Shown here piece by piece: positions 1-7,530 of a DNA stretch of 16,396 bases (positions are counted from its first letter, which is position 1; the number at the start of each line of letters is the position of its first letter). Origin of the DNA: an uncultured Bacilli bacterium (GTDB lineage: Bacteria > Bacillota_I > Bacilli_A > RF39 > UBA660). Location of the stretch: positions 1 to 16,396 of the forward strand of contig CARMXJ010000030.1 in assembly GCA_949025205.1 (NCBI GenBank). The letters run 5' to 3'. Below the pieces are notes generated by a model. The model searched no databases. It was given only the letters and a program-made list of their open reading frames with translations, and was not told the origin of the DNA. Made by a program: the position numbers and the translations under genes.

Positions 1-29
1 GAGTAATTTATCTTATTACTCCATTTTTC
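1..29 (+). terminator. possible terminator of an upstream gene
   Basis: The first bases form an inverted repeat, GAGTAA (1-6) with TTACTC (16-21), with a 9-nt loop, followed by CATTTTTC. This could be the 3' terminator of a gene lying left of the window. The stem may extend beyond the edge and is A+T-rich, so the call is weak. Confidence 0.35.
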
Positions 30-95
30 TATGTCCTCAAGTCTGAACTGTTACGTCAAAAAAAGAAGAAAAGAAAAAATACGATGAAAAAAGCA

Positions 96-124
96 TTGTA
101 AAAAGAAAATAAATAAGGTATATT
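96..124 (+). promoter_or_regulatory. sigma-A promoter of the noc/parB gene
   Basis: The -35 TTGTAA (96-101) and -10 TATATT (119-124) are separated by exactly 17 nt, which places the transcription start near 131. An AAAGGGG ribosome-binding site (136-142) lies 9 nt before the ATG at 152, so the leader would be only about 20 nt. Confidence 0.6.
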
Positions 125-151
125 AATTATAGGCTAAAGGGGCTGATTAGT

Positions 152-2041
152 ATGAATATCGATAAAAATATTCAAGAGGTACCTATTGAGGATATTATTC
201 CCAATAGATTTCAACCAAGACTTCAATTTAACGAGGAAGGAATAACAGAACTAGCAGAATCTATAAAACAACATGGGATAATTCAACCCCTTGTCGTTAG
301 AAGACTCGGCGATAAATTTGAAATTATTGCGGGAGAGCGTAGATACAAAGCTTCTACAATGGCAGGTCTTACCAAAGTACCTGTAATTATTTCAGATATT
401 GATGATAACCAAAGTGCAGAAGTAGCACTAGTAGAAAACATCCAAAGAAGAAACCTAACTGCAATTGAAGAAGCAAAGTCTTATAAAAATCTTTTGGATA
501 GAGGATACCTTACCCAAGAACAACTCGCAAATAAAATGGGAGTATCACAATCCACAATTGCAAATAAATTAAGACTTTTAAATTTAGACGAAGAAGTCCA
601 AGAAGCTTTATTAAATGAAAAAATATCAGAGCGCCATGCAAGAGCTTTATTAAGCTTAGAAGAAAAAGAAGACCAAAGAAAATGGCTAAAAAGGATTATT
701 GAGGAACGTATGACAGTAAGACAATTAGATTTACAATTAAAAAAATTAAAAGAAAACGGCGATGAAGAAGAAGGAATTCCTCTTGTAGACATCAATCCAA
801 ACATTGATGAAATCGTAAACAATGCGGAAGATATAAATGTGATTCGTGAGCCGCACGATGTAGCAAGTATGCTTATTCCAGAAGGTGGAGTTATTGCTCC
901 AGCACCAACAAAAGAAGAATTAGAAAAACCTGCAAAAATGCCTAATAAATTCTTCAACTTCTTAGAAGATGAACAAGCAAATATGAATGTAATAGAACCA
1001 GAAGAAATATTAAACACATTTAATACAGAAGTAGCTCCTATTAAGGCAACTACAGAAATTTCTACAGAAGAAGAGGATACGGGTATTTCAACAAGTATAG
1101 AACCTTCAGTTAAAGATGCTACTCAAGAGTTCTCTTTTACTCAAAATAGTGTAGAAGAAACACCTATACAACCAATAATGGAAAATCCAGTAGAAAATAT
1201 AGTAGAACCAGTAATAGAAGCACCAGAGGCAACACCAAATAATGTGGAATTACTAGAAGAATTAGAAATAGAAGAACCAATCAAAGAAGAAACAGCAAAT
1301 AATGAAATGTTTTCTCCATTTGCAAATATCTTTTCTGAGAGCAATGTAAACATTCCAGAAGCAGAAAAAATAAATAACGAACCAGAAGAAGTAAAAACTC
1401 CATTAGAAGAAACACCAGTTGTTCCTATAATAGAACCAAATATAATTTCTGAAATAACACCTATAGAAGAACAAAAAGAACCTGTTATGAATGTAGAAAC
1501 CGAAACTACACCGGTAATAGAACCAATCTCCGAAGATAATGTTATAGAAACCATTACTTTAGAAGATGAGCCTATAAAAGAACCAATAATGGCAGAAGAA
1601 ACAAACAACTTTACAGAACCAGTTGATAATAATATTACAGACAATGAAATTATGACAAACGAACCTATAATAGAGCCTGTAATAAATAACGAAGAAATAA
1701 CACCATTTAAATCTATTTTCTTCAATACAGAAGAAGAGGATGATGATACACCAGCGAGTGTAGAACCAATGATAAACAACACAATCGAAGAAGTAAAACC
1801 AGTAATCGAAGAACCAATTGTAGACCCTCTAGATAGTATTGTAAAATTAGAACCAGATTACGAAGAAAAACTTCAAGAATTAGCAGGAACAGATTTAAAA
1901 ACAGCAATCAATCTGGTAAGAGATACAGTAACAGACTTAGAAAATCGTGGATTCGTAGTAGAACTTGAAGAAGCCGATTTAGAAGACTTATATCATATTA
2001 CAATTAAAATTAATAAAGACAACAATAACAATCAAAAATAA
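152..2041 (+). CDS. noc: Noc/ParB-family DNA-binding protein with a very long acidic linker
   Basis: ParB-fold protein, probably a nucleoid occlusion factor (Noc) or chromosomal ParB that clamps DNA around a specific site using CTP. The N-terminal domain (about 8-100) carries the nucleotide-binding motifs GERRYKAS (61-68) and ENIQRR (95-100). A KorB-type helix-turn-helix follows (about 119-143, with QSTIANKLRLL) and then ISERHARALL (158-167), which recalls B. subtilis Noc closely. The last 40 residues (about 581-622, DLKTAINLVRDTV...ITIKINK) match the pattern of the Noc C-terminal dimerisation domain. Between these lies about 370 residues of acidic, Pro/Glu/Ile/Val-rich low-complexity sequence, giving 629 residues against about 280 for a usual Noc. 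No N-terminal amphipathic membrane-targeting helix like that of B. subtilis Noc is evident. No parA lies next to it. Family membership is secure; Noc rather than Spo0J/ParB is an inference from motif similarity. Confidence 0.88.
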   Translation: MNIDKNIQEVPIEDIIPNRFQPRLQFNEEGITELAESIKQHGIIQPLVVRRLGDKFEIIAGERRYKASTMAGLTKVPVIISDIDDNQSAEVALVENIQRRNLTAIEEAKSYKNLLDRGYLTQEQLANKMGVSQSTIANKLRLLNLDEEVQEALLNEKISERHARALLSLEEKEDQRKWLKRIIEERMTVRQLDLQLKKLKENGDEEEGIPLVDINPNIDEIVNNAEDINVIREPHDVASMLIPEGGVIAPAPTKEELEKPAKMPNKFFNFLEDEQANMNVIEPEEILNTFNTEVAPIKATTEISTEEEDTGISTSIEPSVKDATQEFSFTQNSVEETPIQPIMENPVENIVEPVIEAPEATPNNVELLEELEIEEPIKEETANNEMFSPFANIFSESNVNIPEAEKINNEPEEVKTPLEETPVVPIIEPNIISEITPIEEQKEPVMNVETETTPVIEPISEDNVIETITLEDEPIKEPIMAEETNNFTEPVDNNITDNEIMTNEPIIEPVINNEEITPFKSIFFNTEEEDDDTPASVEPMINNTIEEVKPVIEEPIVDPLDSIVKLEPDYEEKLQELAGTDLKTAINLVRDTVTDLENRGFVVELEEADLEDLYHITIKINKDNNNNQK

Positions 2042-2069
2042 AAAAGCCTCAAAATATTGAAGCTTTTTT
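2041..2069. terminator. bidirectional terminator between noc and the PBP gene
   Basis: AAAAAGC (2041-2047) pairs with GCTTTTT (2062-2068). After one C/A mismatch, TCAA (2049-2052) pairs with TTGA (2057-2060) around an AATA loop. A-runs and T-runs flank both sides, so the hairpin can end both convergent transcripts. Its first base is the last base of the noc stop codon. Confidence 0.8.
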
Positions 2070-4007
2070 CTATTCTGTAACTTTCACATCCGGACTAATG
2101 GTATTCCCTTCACTTCCTTTAACATAATAAAACACAGCGGCATTTCCATCTTTCACCGGATTTCCTGTAACGGGGTCCTGTAAAATCCCTACAATATTAC
2201 TAGGAACATCGTACCAATGGCTTTCTGTATCTTTTAAATAATCCTCCATTGTTTCAATCCAAATATTTTTAGCCCACCTACTCGCTTCATTTCCAATTTC
2301 TTTGGCACTATCATATCCAAGCCAAATCATTAAAAGAGCATCTGGATTATATCCGACAGTCCAATAATCGGTCTTAGTTGTTCCAGTTTTCAAAGCATAT
2401 TTTTTACTCATTCGATTGGCAATAGACAAAGCAGTCGGAGTCGTATAACTTTGAAACTTCGCATTGCTTGTATTGGTTAACATCTCATTTAAAATATAAA
2501 CATAATTTGAATTCAAAACCATTTTCTTTTTATTCTTATGTTTATATAAAACATTTCCGTTTAAATCCTCTACTTTTTCTATAAAATAATTGTCCGTTAA
2601 ATACCCTCCATTTGCAAGCGTAGTATACCCACTTGCATAATCAAGCATATTAAGTTCACTTGTTCCTAAAGCTAAAGAAGGATTAGCAACCAGTTCTCCC
2701 GTAATTCCCATCTTTTTGGTAGTATCCACCAAAGTTTCTTCTCCTAAAAACAAATGGGTTTTGACAGCATAAATATTGTCCGAATACGCAAGAGCTGCCG
2801 CCATTGTAATTTCCTTATTTGCGTACAAATTATTGTAATTGGCAGGACTATAGACTTGGTTATTTGAAAAAACAAAATTAGTATACTCACTCATAAAAGT
2901 AGAAGAACTAGTAAGTCCATTTTCCAAAGCCGCATAGTAAAGAAATGGTTTCATCGTAGAACCAACTTGTCTTTTAGACTGTATTGCTCGATTAAACTGA
3001 CTTTCTACGTAATTCATACCCCCTGTTAAAGCTCTTACGGCGCCACTATCTGGGTCTACTAAAATACTTGCCACTTGCATCTCACTATCACTTACTTGAC
3101 TTAAAATAGATTCCTCTAATTTTGCTTGTGCTCCCATATCCAAAGTTGTATAAATTTTTAAACTTCCGCTATCCAAAAGGGACGTTGGAATACCACTTAA
3201 AGTATCTAGCTCCTTTAAAACCGCATCTTGGTAATACATAAGCATTTGCAAATTATTGGTTTCTCTTTTCCCATAAATCGGAATAACCTCTTTATACAAA
3301 TTATCAAAAGTTTCTTGGTTAATAACCTCATTGTTTAGCATTGTCTTTGCTACCACTTTAGCTCGCTCAATACATGCATCATAATGATTAACCGGATTGT
3401 ACTTTGTTGGATTTTTTGGAATACCTGCAAGCATGATAGCTTCTTCCAATGTCAAATCTTTTGCATCCTTATTAAAATAATACAAACTCGCATTCATTAC
3501 TCCATAATTGCCAGCTCCAAAATTAATGGTATTTAAATATCCTTCCAATATTTCATCCTTATCATAATGAACTTCTAGCTCCAAAGTTAAAAACGCTTCC
3601 TCTATTTTTCTTCGCCACGTTTGGTCAAAATCCAAATACATATTTTTAATATATTGTTGACTTATTGTAGATGCACCTTGCACAATCGAACGATTTTTAA
3701 TATTTAACATCATCGCTTTGGCAATACGTAGATAATCAAACCCTTGGTGTTTATAAAAATTCTTGTCCTCTACACTAATAACAGCATTAATTAAATAAGG
3801 AGAAACGTTATCCAAATTTACCCATTCACTTGACCCACTTCCTTGGTAAACCAACTGGGCATCTTTATCATAAACGTACATTTGCCCTACATTGGTAAGC
3901 TCTAATTTTGGACTAAAATAAGCATAGGTATACAAACCTACCATCACAATTACAAAAACCACAAACAAAAACACACCAGACTTAAGAAGAAAACGTAACT
4001 TTTTCAT
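2070..4007 (-). CDS. bifunctional class A penicillin-binding protein (PBP1A type)
   Basis: Peptidoglycan glycosyltransferase/transpeptidase, anchored in the membrane and acting outside the cell to polymerise lipid II and cross-link stem peptides. A cytoplasmic start (MKKLRF) is followed by one membrane segment (about 9-31). The GT51 domain covers about 45-240, with catalytic Glu80 in EDKNFYKHQGFD, the QGASTISQQ segment (110-118) and the EILEGYLN motif (152-159). The transpeptidase domain covers about 310-600, with the nucleophile Ser350 in STMK (350-353), SDN (409-411) and KTG (540-542). All motifs are intact. At 645 residues it is a compact class A PBP without an obvious extra C-terminal domain. 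An AGGTGA ribosome-binding site lies about 8 nt before the start. It is convergent with noc and divergent from the argS cluster; the 101-bp intergenic region must hold its promoter, but no clear minus-strand -35/-10 pair was found there. Confidence 0.95.
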   Translation of the reverse strand: MKKLRFLLKSGVFLFVVFVIVMVGLYTYAYFSPKLELTNVGQMYVYDKDAQLVYQGSGSSEWVNLDNVSPYLINAVISVEDKNFYKHQGFDYLRIAKAMMLNIKNRSIVQGASTISQQYIKNMYLDFDQTWRRKIEEAFLTLELEVHYDKDEILEGYLNTINFGAGNYGVMNASLYYFNKDAKDLTLEEAIMLAGIPKNPTKYNPVNHYDACIERAKVVAKTMLNNEVINQETFDNLYKEVIPIYGKRETNNLQMLMYYQDAVLKELDTLSGIPTSLLDSGSLKIYTTLDMGAQAKLEESILSQVSDSEMQVASILVDPDSGAVRALTGGMNYVESQFNRAIQSKRQVGSTMKPFLYYAALENGLTSSSTFMSEYTNFVFSNNQVYSPANYNNLYANKEITMAAALAYSDNIYAVKTHLFLGEETLVDTTKKMGITGELVANPSLALGTSELNMLDYASGYTTLANGGYLTDNYFIEKVEDLNGNVLYKHKNKKKMVLNSNYVYILNEMLTNTSNAKFQSYTTPTALSIANRMSKKYALKTGTTKTDYWTVGYNPDALLMIWLGYDSAKEIGNEASRWAKNIWIETMEDYLKDTESHWYDVPSNIVGILQDPVTGNPVKDGNAAVFYYVKGSEGNTISPDVKVTE

Positions 4008-4054
4008 CGTAAATTCACCTTTTTTTAGTATGCTGTAAAGAAAAAAATTTATAA

Positions 4055-4083
4055 GTGCAAATGCGTATTACTTATGTTATAAT
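4055..4083 (+). promoter_or_regulatory. extended -10 promoter of the ywiB-argS-rpoE cluster
   Basis: TATAAT (4078-4083) is preceded by TGT, giving an extended -10 element. The -35 is poor (GTGCAA, 4055-4060) but correctly spaced at 17 nt. The only ribosome-binding site before the first gene is AGAGG/GGTGG at 4098-4104. Confidence 0.6.
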
Positions 4084-4108
4084 GACCTAGAAAAAAAGAG
4101 GTGGTTAG

Positions 4109-4459
4109 ATGCCATTTGAAAAATTTGAACTGACTTTACTAAAAAATGATCGAGAAATACACAAAGAAGTTTATACAAACAAAGAAAAAGAAGCTTATCG
4201 TATAAACTTTAACTGTTTAAATTACGATACCACTTTAGATATAGAGGCCAAAACCTTTACACGAGAAAACGAAGAATACGAATTTTTTCTTGCTATTCAA
4301 AACAAAAGTTGTACAATACACTTAAAACAAGAAAATTTAGATTTTGATATAGCAGTAGATGATTGCAACTTAGAAATGACAAATAATAAAATAACTTTAG
4401 AGTATAGTATAGAAACAGATGATGAAAAATTTAAAATGATACTTACAAGAAAGGAATAA
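4109..4459 (+). CDS. probable YwiB/DUF1934-family beta-barrel protein
   Basis: A 116-residue acidic protein with no signal peptide or membrane segment, predicted cytoplasmic and largely beta-strand (alternating pattern, many charged residues). The C-terminal part (ITLEYSIETDDEKFKMILTR) resembles the end of B. subtilis YwiB. The position immediately upstream of argS is also that of YwiB, whose DUF1934 fold is a lipocalin-like barrel of unknown function. It ends 4 nt before argS, and its final codons (AAGGAATAA) probably supply the argS Shine-Dalgarno sequence, so the two are probably translationally coupled. The assignment rests on context plus weak similarity. It is about 25 residues shorter than YwiB. 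Confidence 0.5.
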   Translation: MPFEKFELTLLKNDREIHKEVYTNKEKEAYRINFNCLNYDTTLDIEAKTFTRENEEYEFFLAIQNKSCTIHLKQENLDFDIAVDDCNLEMTNNKITLEYSIETDDEKFKMILTRKE

Positions 4460-4463
4460 AAGC

Positions 4464-6149
4464 ATGAACGAAGAACTAAAAAGAGTCATAAAAGATTTAC
4501 TGGAGGAAGAAATCGAAGTAACCATAAAAGTATCCAATCGTCCTGACTTATGCGACTACCAATACGATGGCACATTTGCTTTAGCTAAAAAACTACACAA
4601 AAATCCAATGGAATTAGGAGAAGAGATTGCCTCTACTTTAAATAAAATTCCAAGTTGTTTAGAAAAATTTTCCAAAATAGAATTTGTAAAACCAGGATTT
4701 ATTAATTTTACCCTAACCGATAGCTACATAAACGAAATATTAAATAAAATGAATACTGAAGAAAAATTTGGAATAAAAATGCCTAAACAAGAAACAATTG
4801 TCATTGACTATGGCGGAGCAAATGTTGCAAAACCACTGCATGTTGGACACTTAAGACCTGTGATTGTTGGTGAATCTATAAAACGTATTTTAAAGTATAT
4901 GAACCAAACGGTCATTTCAGATGTTCACTTGGGAGATTATGGTTTGCAAATTGGACAAGTTATCTATGGCCTAAAAGAAGAAAACATAAAACCAAACGAA
5001 ATCACCCTAGAAAAACTATCAGAACTCTATCCAAAAATAAGTGGTTTATGTAAAGAAAACGAAGCTATCAAAGAAATTTGTGCAGGAATAACCAAAGACT
5101 TACAAGATGGAAGTGAAGAATACCACGAATACTTTCAAGAAATTTTAGAAATATCCAAAAAAGACATCAAAAAAATGTACGATTATTTAGGAGTCTCTTT
5201 TGATTTATGGTTAGGAGAATCAGATGCCTACAAATACATCCCAGAAGTAACCAAAGAATTAGAAAGAGAAAATCTACTAGAAGAAAGCGAAGGAGCAAAA
5301 ATCGTTCACGTTGCCGAAGAAGAAGACAAAATAGAAATCCCTCCCCTAATCTATCAAAAATCAAATGGCGCTTATCTTTATGGAACCACAGACTTAGCAA
5401 CCATTTACCAAAGAAAACAAGATTTCAATCCCAATAAAATTTTATATATCGCAGACAAACGTCAAGATATGCATTTCACCCAAGTATTCCGTGTTAGCAA
5501 AAAGTTAGAATCTACAAAAAACATAGACTTTGAATTCCTTGGAAATGGAACAATAAATGGTACAGATGGCAAACCCTTTAAAACAAGAGCAGGAAACACA
5601 CCAAGACTAGAAGCTCTTTTTGAAGAAACCAAAGAAATGTTTTTAAATGATGATGCTCATGATGCAGAATATACAAACGAGGATTTAGACAAAATCATCA
5701 ACTCTATTATCAAATTCGCCGATTTACAAAACAGCCGGGATAAAGAATATATTTTTGATACCAATAAATTTGCGAAAGTAACAGGAAAAACGGGGCCTTA
5801 TATTCTATACACCTATTTAAGAACAAAAAAAATTATTACAAATAATCATCAATTTATAGACAACTTATCAAAAACAATATATAATGTTCACGACCGAAAC
5901 TTAAGAATGAAATTATTAGAGTTAGAAAACAACTTAAATTTCGCGTTTACAAACAGAGCTTCTTCGGTCATTGCAAATTATCTATATGAAATTTGTGTAT
6001 TAGTGAATGCATTTTATGAAAATAATCATATTAATAATCTAGAAGATAATAAAAAGAAAACCGATTGGGTAACCTTACTAAATTTAACAACCAAAATCAT
6101 AGCAGATTTGTTAGATTTATTAGTGATAGAAATCCCATCGAAAATGTAG
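4464..6149 (+). CDS. argS: arginyl-tRNA synthetase
   Basis: Class Ia aminoacyl-tRNA synthetase that charges tRNA-Arg with arginine. The N-terminal tRNA-recognition domain (about 1-100) precedes the Rossmann catalytic core. The HIGH signature is HVGH (126-129) in the context YGGANVAKPLHVGHLRP. The active-site segment IADKRQDMHFTQVF is followed by NGTDGKPFKTRAGN, the form in which many ArgRS enzymes replace KMSKS. The C-terminal DALR anticodon-binding domain covers roughly the last 120 residues. The length of 561 residues is normal. Because ArgRS needs tRNA to activate arginine, no canonical KMSKS lysine is expected. It is the second gene of a co-directional cluster; its TAG stop lies within the rpoE ribosome-binding site. 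Confidence 0.96.
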   Translation: MNEELKRVIKDLLEEEIEVTIKVSNRPDLCDYQYDGTFALAKKLHKNPMELGEEIASTLNKIPSCLEKFSKIEFVKPGFINFTLTDSYINEILNKMNTEEKFGIKMPKQETIVIDYGGANVAKPLHVGHLRPVIVGESIKRILKYMNQTVISDVHLGDYGLQIGQVIYGLKEENIKPNEITLEKLSELYPKISGLCKENEAIKEICAGITKDLQDGSEEYHEYFQEILEISKKDIKKMYDYLGVSFDLWLGESDAYKYIPEVTKELERENLLEESEGAKIVHVAEEEDKIEIPPLIYQKSNGAYLYGTTDLATIYQRKQDFNPNKILYIADKRQDMHFTQVFRVSKKLESTKNIDFEFLGNGTINGTDGKPFKTRAGNTPRLEALFEETKEMFLNDDAHDAEYTNEDLDKIINSIIKFADLQNSRDKEYIFDTNKFAKVTGKTGPYILYTYLRTKKIITNNHQFIDNLSKTIYNVHDRNLRMKLLELENNLNFAFTNRASSVIANYLYEICVLVNAFYENNHINNLEDNKKKTDWVTLLNLTTKIIADLLDLLVIEIPSKM

Positions 6150-6160
6150 GAGGAAAAAAT

Positions 6161-6589
6161 ATGAACTTAAAAGATATGAGCAAAGAAGAATTAGAAAGTA
6201 TGTCTTATGATGATTTAGCATACGCTTTACTTACAGAAAAAAAAGGACAAATGAAAATTATTGATTTATTTAACGAAATCGGAAAATTAATTAAACTACC
6301 CGCTTCCGTTATTGAAGACAAAATTGGAGATTTTTTTGAAATGTTAACATTAGATAAAAGATTTATTATGTTAGATGATGGTTCTTGGGATTTAAGAAGC
6401 CGCCATGTTCAAAAAATTGTTATCGATGATGAAGAAGAAGATGTCACAGTAGATGAAATAGAAGATACCTTAGAAAACGAAGAGGATGAAGATATTTTTT
6501 ACGATGAAGAAGAAGATACAGACACAGAGGATGATTTAAAAGATTTAGTTGTAATCGATGAAGAAGAAGACGAAGAAGGAATGTTATAA
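6161..6589 (+). CDS. rpoE: DNA-directed RNA polymerase delta subunit
   Basis: Delta subunit, an accessory RNA polymerase protein of Bacillota that accelerates polymerase recycling and weakens non-specific DNA binding. Residues 1-85 form the HARE-HTH (winged-helix) domain, ending in the characteristic DDGSWDLRSRH. Residues about 88-142 are an almost purely Asp/Glu tail, the polyanionic region that mimics nucleic acid. The start at 6161 is chosen because TAGGAGG (6147-6153) lies 7 nt upstream and the protein then begins MNLKDMSKEELESMSYDDLA, like the family. The same frame is open back to 6065, but that extension overlaps argS and has no family character. The 142-residue length is somewhat short for delta. 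It lies 11 nt after argS. Confidence 0.92.
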   Translation: MNLKDMSKEELESMSYDDLAYALLTEKKGQMKIIDLFNEIGKLIKLPASVIEDKIGDFFEMLTLDKRFIMLDDGSWDLRSRHVQKIVIDDEEEDVTVDEIEDTLENEEDEDIFYDEEEDTDTEDDLKDLVVIDEEEDEEGML

Positions 6590-6606
6590 CAATTCTTTTT
6601 CTTTTT
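6574..6606 (+). terminator. probable terminator after rpoE
   Basis: GAAT-GT (6579-6584) pairs with AC-(A)-ATTC (6589-6595) with one bulged A. Outer A-U and G-U pairs join the preceding AAGAAG to the T-run. TTTTTCTTTTT follows. The rpoE TAA (6587-6589) lies in the loop and 3' arm. The stem is weak and partly wobble-paired. Confidence 0.45.
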
Positions 6607-6628
6607 AAAATAGATAGAAGGTGGAAAA

Positions 6629-7483
6629 ATGGAGCAAATTGAAAATAACATATTAGAAAGCTCAAATTATCATCATGAAGAACAATTAGTTTGTTTTTTT
6701 GAAAAAGTTAAAAAATATGAAGAAAAAGAATTTCATGTTGTTATTTTGAGTAAGCGTTTTTATTTAATTTATGAAATATTATCAAAAAAATATCCAAATA
6801 TTGCATTAAAAAATATTCATTATTTAAGTGAAAGTGAAATTTCAAAAATAATTATAAGTGGAATATCAACAAATAAACAAATACTTTATCTAAATGATAT
6901 TCCTTACGAATTTCCCTCAACGATAAAAAATTGGGATTTGATATTTGTTTATATTTATACAGATTATCTGTATGTAGATGATTATGATTATATTTCGAGA
7001 ATAAATACAACGGATAAAATCAAATCATTATCATTTAGTAAAAATGAAAGAGAAAGGTATAAATATAGATTAAGGTATTATATAAATTCCTATAACTCTT
7101 CTAGAAAGATATTAGAATTTATAGCAAGAGAAACAGTATTTTTAATGCAAAATGGTTTTAAAAATGCAATTAATTTAGTTCCAGACTTTTTAGTTGATTT
7201 TTATGAATTTCAATACGAAAACAGAGAGCTATTAGCTTACTTTATAAGAGAATTTTATTCAAAATTAAGAGAACCAATTATTAACGAAATGTGGATAGAA
7301 TTTAAATATAATATTATTAAAAAAATAAAAGAAAAATATGGGGAAGAAAATATTAGTCAAGAATTAATTACTTTTTTAAAAAAAGGTATAAGTTATAAAG
7401 ATATAGATTTGTACAATATAATGAATGAATGCGAAGAAAATAATTGTTTAGAAAGAAAGAAAATACAAATAAAGCCACAGTAA
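6629..7483 (+). CDS. hypothetical protein, unrecognised, Tyr-rich
   Basis: A 284-residue protein that I do not recognise. It has no signal peptide, no convincing membrane helix and no obvious metal-binding or nucleotide-binding motif. It is unusually rich in Tyr, Ile, Phe and Asn, with an aromatic and acidic stretch YIYTDYLYVDDYDYI (about 108-122) in the middle. An N-terminal alternation of strand (FHVVILSKR) and helix, followed by KQILYLNDIP and WDLIFVYIYTD, suggests an alpha/beta N-terminal half. The C-terminal half is mainly helical and Lys/Glu-rich. A GAAGGTGG ribosome-binding site lies 6 nt before the ATG. It sits between rpoE and prfA, where no such gene is expected from related gene orders, and reads as more A+T-biased than its neighbours. 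Both points are compatible with acquisition by transfer. No function is proposed. Confidence 0.75.
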   Translation: MEQIENNILESSNYHHEEQLVCFFEKVKKYEEKEFHVVILSKRFYLIYEILSKKYPNIALKNIHYLSESEISKIIISGISTNKQILYLNDIPYEFPSTIKNWDLIFVYIYTDYLYVDDYDYISRINTTDKIKSLSFSKNERERYKYRLRYYINSYNSSRKILEFIARETVFLMQNGFKNAINLVPDFLVDFYEFQYENRELLAYFIREFYSKLREPIINEMWIEFKYNIIKKIKEKYGEENISQELITFLKKGISYKDIDLYNIMNECEENNCLERKKIQIKPQ

Positions 7484-7489
7484 ATTTAG

Positions 7490-7505
7490 AATAATAATTA
7501 TTATT
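7490..7505. repeat. 16-bp perfect A/T palindrome between the unknown gene and prfA
   Basis: AATAATAATTATTATT is its own reverse complement. It lies 6 nt after the stop of the upstream gene and 9 nt before the prfA Shine-Dalgarno sequence. It could be a weak hairpin or a protein-binding site. With only A and T it may also be chance in such A+T-rich DNA. Confidence 0.4.
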
Positions 7506-7530
7506 TAGCTGAAAAGGAGGCAAAAAGTTT

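Noticed and set aside
48..63. parS-like sequence (CTGTTACGTCAAAA) upstream of noc
   Set aside because: It lacks the symmetrical CACGTG core of parS, and no Noc-type CCCGGG palindrome was seen either.
1141..1782. A long open frame on the minus strand inside noc (213 codons)
   Set aside because: It is the antisense of the repetitive Glu/Pro/Ile codons and reads as Ser/Gly/Ile-rich low complexity. It has no ribosome-binding site or motif.
4008..4108. T-box leader for argS
   Set aside because: The intergenic region is about 100 nt, shows no T-box sequence, and an unrelated gene lies between it and argS.
6065..6160. A longer start for the rpoE frame, extending back into argS
   Set aside because: It overlaps argS by 85 bp, has no ribosome-binding site, and the extension has no family resemblance. 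The ATG at 6161 follows a strong TAGGAGG.
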